From Candidatus Altarchaeales archaeon (GTDB lineage Archaea > Altiarchaeota > Altiarchaeia > IMC4 > QMZM01): a stretch of DNA of 8,684 nucleotides. The stretch spans positions 1 to 8,684 of the forward strand of contig QMZJ01000047.1 of the NCBI GenBank assembly GCA_003663115.1, in the 5' to 3' direction. The notes under the pieces are model-generated. The model did no database searches, was not told the DNA's origin, and was given only the letters and a program-made list of their open reading frames with translations. A program made the translations under genes and the position numbers. Below are positions 6,425 through 8,684 of the stretch, piece after piece (the stretch's first letter is position 1; each line of letters opens with the position of its first letter).

Positions 6425-7147
6425 CTAAATAAAAATACCGAACTGATTCCCAAGTAAAATCGCAACTAAACCACCACACGTCGTTGCAATGAAATTCGTC
6501 ACGTGTTTATCCAGCTTTTTTCTCTCGATCGTCGCTCCGATAAAGCTGTCAACTAAGCAGCCAAGAAAACCTGCAAGTGTACCTATGGGGAGTATTGCCC
6601 AACTCTTTCCAAAAAACGGGGGAATTATCGATATTATTGAAGCTCCGATCAAAGCAGCTGTTAATCCATAGATTGAAATTGCACCGCTTCTACCGACCTT
6701 CACCCTTTTTAATGTCGTTATGAGCCTTGGGTTTTTTTCGTGTGCCTGCCCAACCTCGGTTGCAAATGTATCTGCAGAGGCAGTTGCCATGGCCCCGAGC
6801 AGACCCAGAAGGAGTGGAGGCAGTCGCGTGATAAAGAAGAATATAGAAAAAACTGTCGCCGCTCCTCCGTTCCCAAATACATTTCTGAATGTTCTAACGC
6901 CCTCTGCGACCCTGTATCTCTTTTTAATGGAGTACCTGTACTTGGTGATAAAGTTGCCGACACCGAAGAATGCCAGTATCAGATAGATCAAGGGCCAATC
7001 ATCCCCTAGGGAGAATAGAACGATAAAACCAACGGTGCCGGACGCGATCACAGCTGACAGATCTATCTTCTTCCTCCAGTAAGCATAGAGTATGCTAAAA
7101 ATCGCAACAAAGACTGTTATTAAAAAGCAAGGATCTAGGTAATCCAT
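6425..7147 (-). CDS. DUF92 (VTE6-like) integral membrane protein
   Basis: This 240-residue multi-pass membrane protein belongs to the DUF92/TIGR00297 family. Plant VTE6 of this family is known as a phytyl-phosphate kinase, so an isoprenoid-phosphate kinase role, for example in salvage of lipid alcohols, is a reasonable inference for an archaeon with isoprenoid lipids. Family signatures are RTFRNVFGNGG (about 85-95), TASADTFATEVG (about 122-133), LITTLKRVKVGRSGAIS (about 142-158), GFLGCLVDSFIGAT (about 193-206) and a conserved Asn in THVTNFIATT-like context (Asn218). Hydrophobic segments fall at about 6-23, 32-47, 52-66, 95-125, 157-178, 185-205 and 216-234. The Asp and Glu in ADTFATE and the Asp in VDS are the likely catalytic or metal-binding residues. 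The start at 7147 lies 27.5 bp from the centre of the shared TATA palindrome, consistent with a leaderless transcript. It diverges from the DUF2330-like gene. Confidence 0.88.
   Translation of the reverse strand: MDYLDPCFLITVFVAIFSILYAYWRKKIDLSAVIASGTVGFIVLFSLGDDWPLIYLILAFFGVGNFITKYRYSIKKRYRVAEGVRTFRNVFGNGGAATVFSIFFFITRLPPLLLGLLGAMATASADTFATEVGQAHEKNPRLITTLKRVKVGRSGAISIYGLTAALIGASIISIIPPFFGKSWAILPIGTLAGFLGCLVDSFIGATIERKKLDKHVTNFIATTCGGLVAILLGNQFGIFI
6426..6437 (-). promoter_or_regulatory. Possible TATA box of the lipoprotein gene
   Basis: Read on the minus strand, TATTTTTATTTA overlaps the last codons and stop of the DUF92 gene. It centres about 24 bp before the lipoprotein ATG at 6408 and resembles the candidate box of the dual-thioredoxin gene (TTTATTTTTA). 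It would allow expression independent of DUF92. The box is also constrained by coding sequence, so it may be fortuitous. Confidence 0.4.
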
Positions 7148-7167
7148 TCTCAGGTTTAAGTTATGGA

Positions 7168-7181
7168 TTTAATATATTAAA
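7168..7181. promoter_or_regulatory. Second palindromic TATA box shared by divergent genes
   Basis: TTTAATATATTAAA is a perfect 14-bp palindrome in the 49-bp gap between the DUF92 gene (-) and the DUF2330-like gene (+). Its centre is 27.5 bp from the minus start at 7147 and 22.5 bp from the plus start at 7197. TTTAATATA, read in the plus direction, centres 25 bp before 7197. A weak AGGAT at 7189-7193 could assist translation of the plus gene. Promoter function is inferred. Confidence 0.6.
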
Positions 7182-7196
7182 ATAGAATAGGATAAC

Positions 7197-8684
7197 ATGA
7201 AACTGAAAATCCTTAGCTTTTTAGTTGTTCTTTTAATGCTAATTCCGATAGCTTCTGCTGATGGCTGTAGTTGGTGGTACGGTTATGCTACGGACAGTTT
7301 TTCACCGCTCTCCCAATCCATACAGGTCTGTTCAATCGATTACAAAAATGGGAGAGAGGATATGTTGATTTCCTTCAAAACCAGATTGAAGGGGGATAAG
7401 GTAGTCTGGATATTTCCCGTTCCATCAAAACCAGAAAAGATAGAAATTGATATTCTTAAAGAATTTCCAAGTTACGGTGGATATGAGGTGAAAAGCAAGG
7501 CGGGTTACACTATTCATGAAGCAAATTTCCCGATGCTCATGAGTCAGGTGTATATGGTTCCCGGATTGGTTTTCTGGCAGATGGGTACATTTGGCGGAGC
7601 ACCAGGTGTGAATAAAGGTGTAGGTCAGGATTCTGGAGTGACAATTCATGAACGGATAGAGAAGATGGGTCTAACCACGGAATTAGTGACGGCAGAGGAT
7701 GAAGAAGGATTCAACAGATATATACAAGATAGGGGATTGGATCTTCCGGAGGAATCTCTCTCCATTATGAGAGAATACATAGGTGAGGAATACTCCTTTG
7801 TCGTATCATGGATATCGGATGTAGAGGAATACAGAAAAGAGATACAGGGAGATATTCTAGCGGTTAGAATAAATTTTCCCACGAACAGGATTTATTATCC
7901 ATTAAAGCTGACCTCCATCTACGGAGAAAAAAAGATTCCGATAGTTATTTACGTTAACGGTTATGTAAACCCGGTACTGTATGAGAGTATCATAGAGGGA
8001 AGCAGGGTCAGGTACTACGCCAATGATAAAGGTCAGAGATATACGAAGATAAACATAAACACGAAAGCATACTCGTTTACCGAAGACCTCTGGTTCAGTA
8101 ACATGCCCCCCTCCGAGATACTGATCGCAGATTTCATAGCCACCAATCCGATACTTTCGATGATAATTCTATTTGCAATTTATTCCTCTCTAGCGAGCAT
8201 AATCTCCGGGTTGATCGTGTTCAAGGGAGAGGTTCCCGTACATAGACTTGCCGCGTTGGGGCTCGCAAATTTCTTAACGGTGATAGGTTTTGCCATTACT
8301 TCTATGTTATCGATAAAAACAGATGATGAAGATAAAGGATTTTTAAAGAAATTTTGGGTAATTCTAATAGCTGCTCTTTTACTTCCCTTTCTGGTTATTC
8401 CCCTGGCAATTTTTATTCCGATTCTGGGTGTTTTGGCTTTTTTCACCCTTGTTGTTGCATTTCCATTAATATTCTTGGCGATAGCCATATTTGGGGTATG
8501 GAAACTCAGAAAGAAGGGCGCTTATATCCTACTTTTCAGTATTCTGTTTTTGATTATAACGATATCCTCCAATTGGATTTTGGTTGCTGCATTCCCACCC
8601 GAGATCCATGGATGGAGCACGAACAGGGCTGCTGGCTTTACACATATAAGATGCCTTGATTTTCAGTGGTCTTCTGAAGAAAAT
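7197..8684 (+). CDS. DUF2330-like exported membrane protein (partial, runs off the window)
   Basis: The frame is open from the ATG at 7197 to the last base: 496 codons with no stop, so the C-terminus is missing. Residues 1-21 are a clear signal peptide ending IASA, cleaved before DGCSWW. The outer region (about 22-315) contains REDMLISFKTRL and then VVWIFPVPSKPEKIEI, similar to the start of DUF2330 proteins, which have an early Cys followed by a WVxPVPxxPE-type motif. Membrane helices follow at about 318-342 and 350-373. A long hydrophobic stretch at 387-435 probably holds two helices, and another lies at 441-466. After these a further outer segment starts (PPEIHGWSTNRAAG). The function of the family is unknown. 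Codon use (ATA, AGA, AGG) matches its neighbours. It diverges from the DUF92 gene with a shared promoter region. The family match is by motif only; an exported multi-pass membrane protein is certain in outline. Confidence 0.85.
   Translation, partial: MKLKILSFLVVLLMLIPIASADGCSWWYGYATDSFSPLSQSIQVCSIDYKNGREDMLISFKTRLKGDKVVWIFPVPSKPEKIEIDILKEFPSYGGYEVKSKAGYTIHEANFPMLMSQVYMVPGLVFWQMGTFGGAPGVNKGVGQDSGVTIHERIEKMGLTTELVTAEDEEGFNRYIQDRGLDLPEESLSIMREYIGEEYSFVVSWISDVEEYRKEIQGDILAVRINFPTNRIYYPLKLTSIYGEKKIPIVIYVNGYVNPVLYESIIEGSRVRYYANDKGQRYTKININTKAYSFTEDLWFSNMPPSEILIADFIATNPILSMIILFAIYSSLASIISGLIVFKGEVPVHRLAALGLANFLTVIGFAITSMLSIKTDDEDKGFLKKFWVILIAALLLPFLVIPLAIFIPILGVLAFFTLVVAFPLIFLAIAIFGVWKLRKKGAYILLFSILFLIITISSNWILVAAFPPEIHGWSTNRAAGFTHIRCLDFQWSSEEN

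Noticed and set aside
8180..8488. Antisense frame of 102 codons, and the overlapping plus frame at 8354-8659
   Set aside because: Both lie inside the continuous open frame from 7197, which has a signal peptide, membrane helices and normal codon use.

Overview
This window looks like chromosomal DNA from an archaeon. The evidence is A/T-rich TATA-like boxes about 23-30 bp upstream of start codons with little or no Shine-Dalgarno sequence (leaderless style), heavy use of AGA/AGG and ATA codons, a GTP-type PEP carboxykinase of the archaeal kind, Thr-rich linkers in exported proteins and a DUF92 membrane protein. I cannot fix the lineage; an uncultivated euryarchaeal or related group is plausible. 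There are no rRNAs, tRNAs, CRISPR arrays, insertion sequences or phage genes.

Layout. 65-1375 (+) encodes a membrane-anchored exported protein with two thioredoxin-like folds joined by a Cys/Asp-rich segment. 1487-2233 (-) is a DUF72/YecE-family protein. 2285-3910 (+) is an exported thioredoxin domain fused through a PepSY-like segment to a CcdA/DsbD-type membrane electron carrier. 3950-5815 (+) is GTP-dependent PEP carboxykinase, with its own strong TATA box in the 30-bp gap. 5827-6408 (-) is a lipoprotein with three Cys-paired repeats of exact 27-residue period, a poly-Thr linker and an Ada-like metal-binding C-terminus. 6425-7147 (-) is a DUF92/VTE6-like integral membrane protein. 7197-8684 (+) is an open reading frame that runs off the window: a signal peptide, a DUF2330-like outer domain and a multi-pass membrane domain.

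How the genes may work together. The 65-1375 and 2285-3910 proteins together look like an extracytoplasmic thiol-redox relay. The CcdA part would carry electrons from the cytoplasm to its own outer CPHC thioredoxin, which could reduce or isomerise partners such as the dual-thioredoxin protein; the Cys-rich lipoprotein is a conceivable client. This is inference from domain content and proximity. PEP carboxykinase belongs to central carbon metabolism (oxaloacetate/PEP interconversion) and looks like a separate unit.

Regulation. Both divergent gene pairs (DUF72/CcdA fusion, and DUF92/DUF2330-like) are separated by only about 50 bp, and in each gap there is one perfect A/T palindrome (12 bp and 14 bp) placed as a TATA box for both directions. 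This shared-promoter arrangement is the most distinctive non-coding signal in the window.
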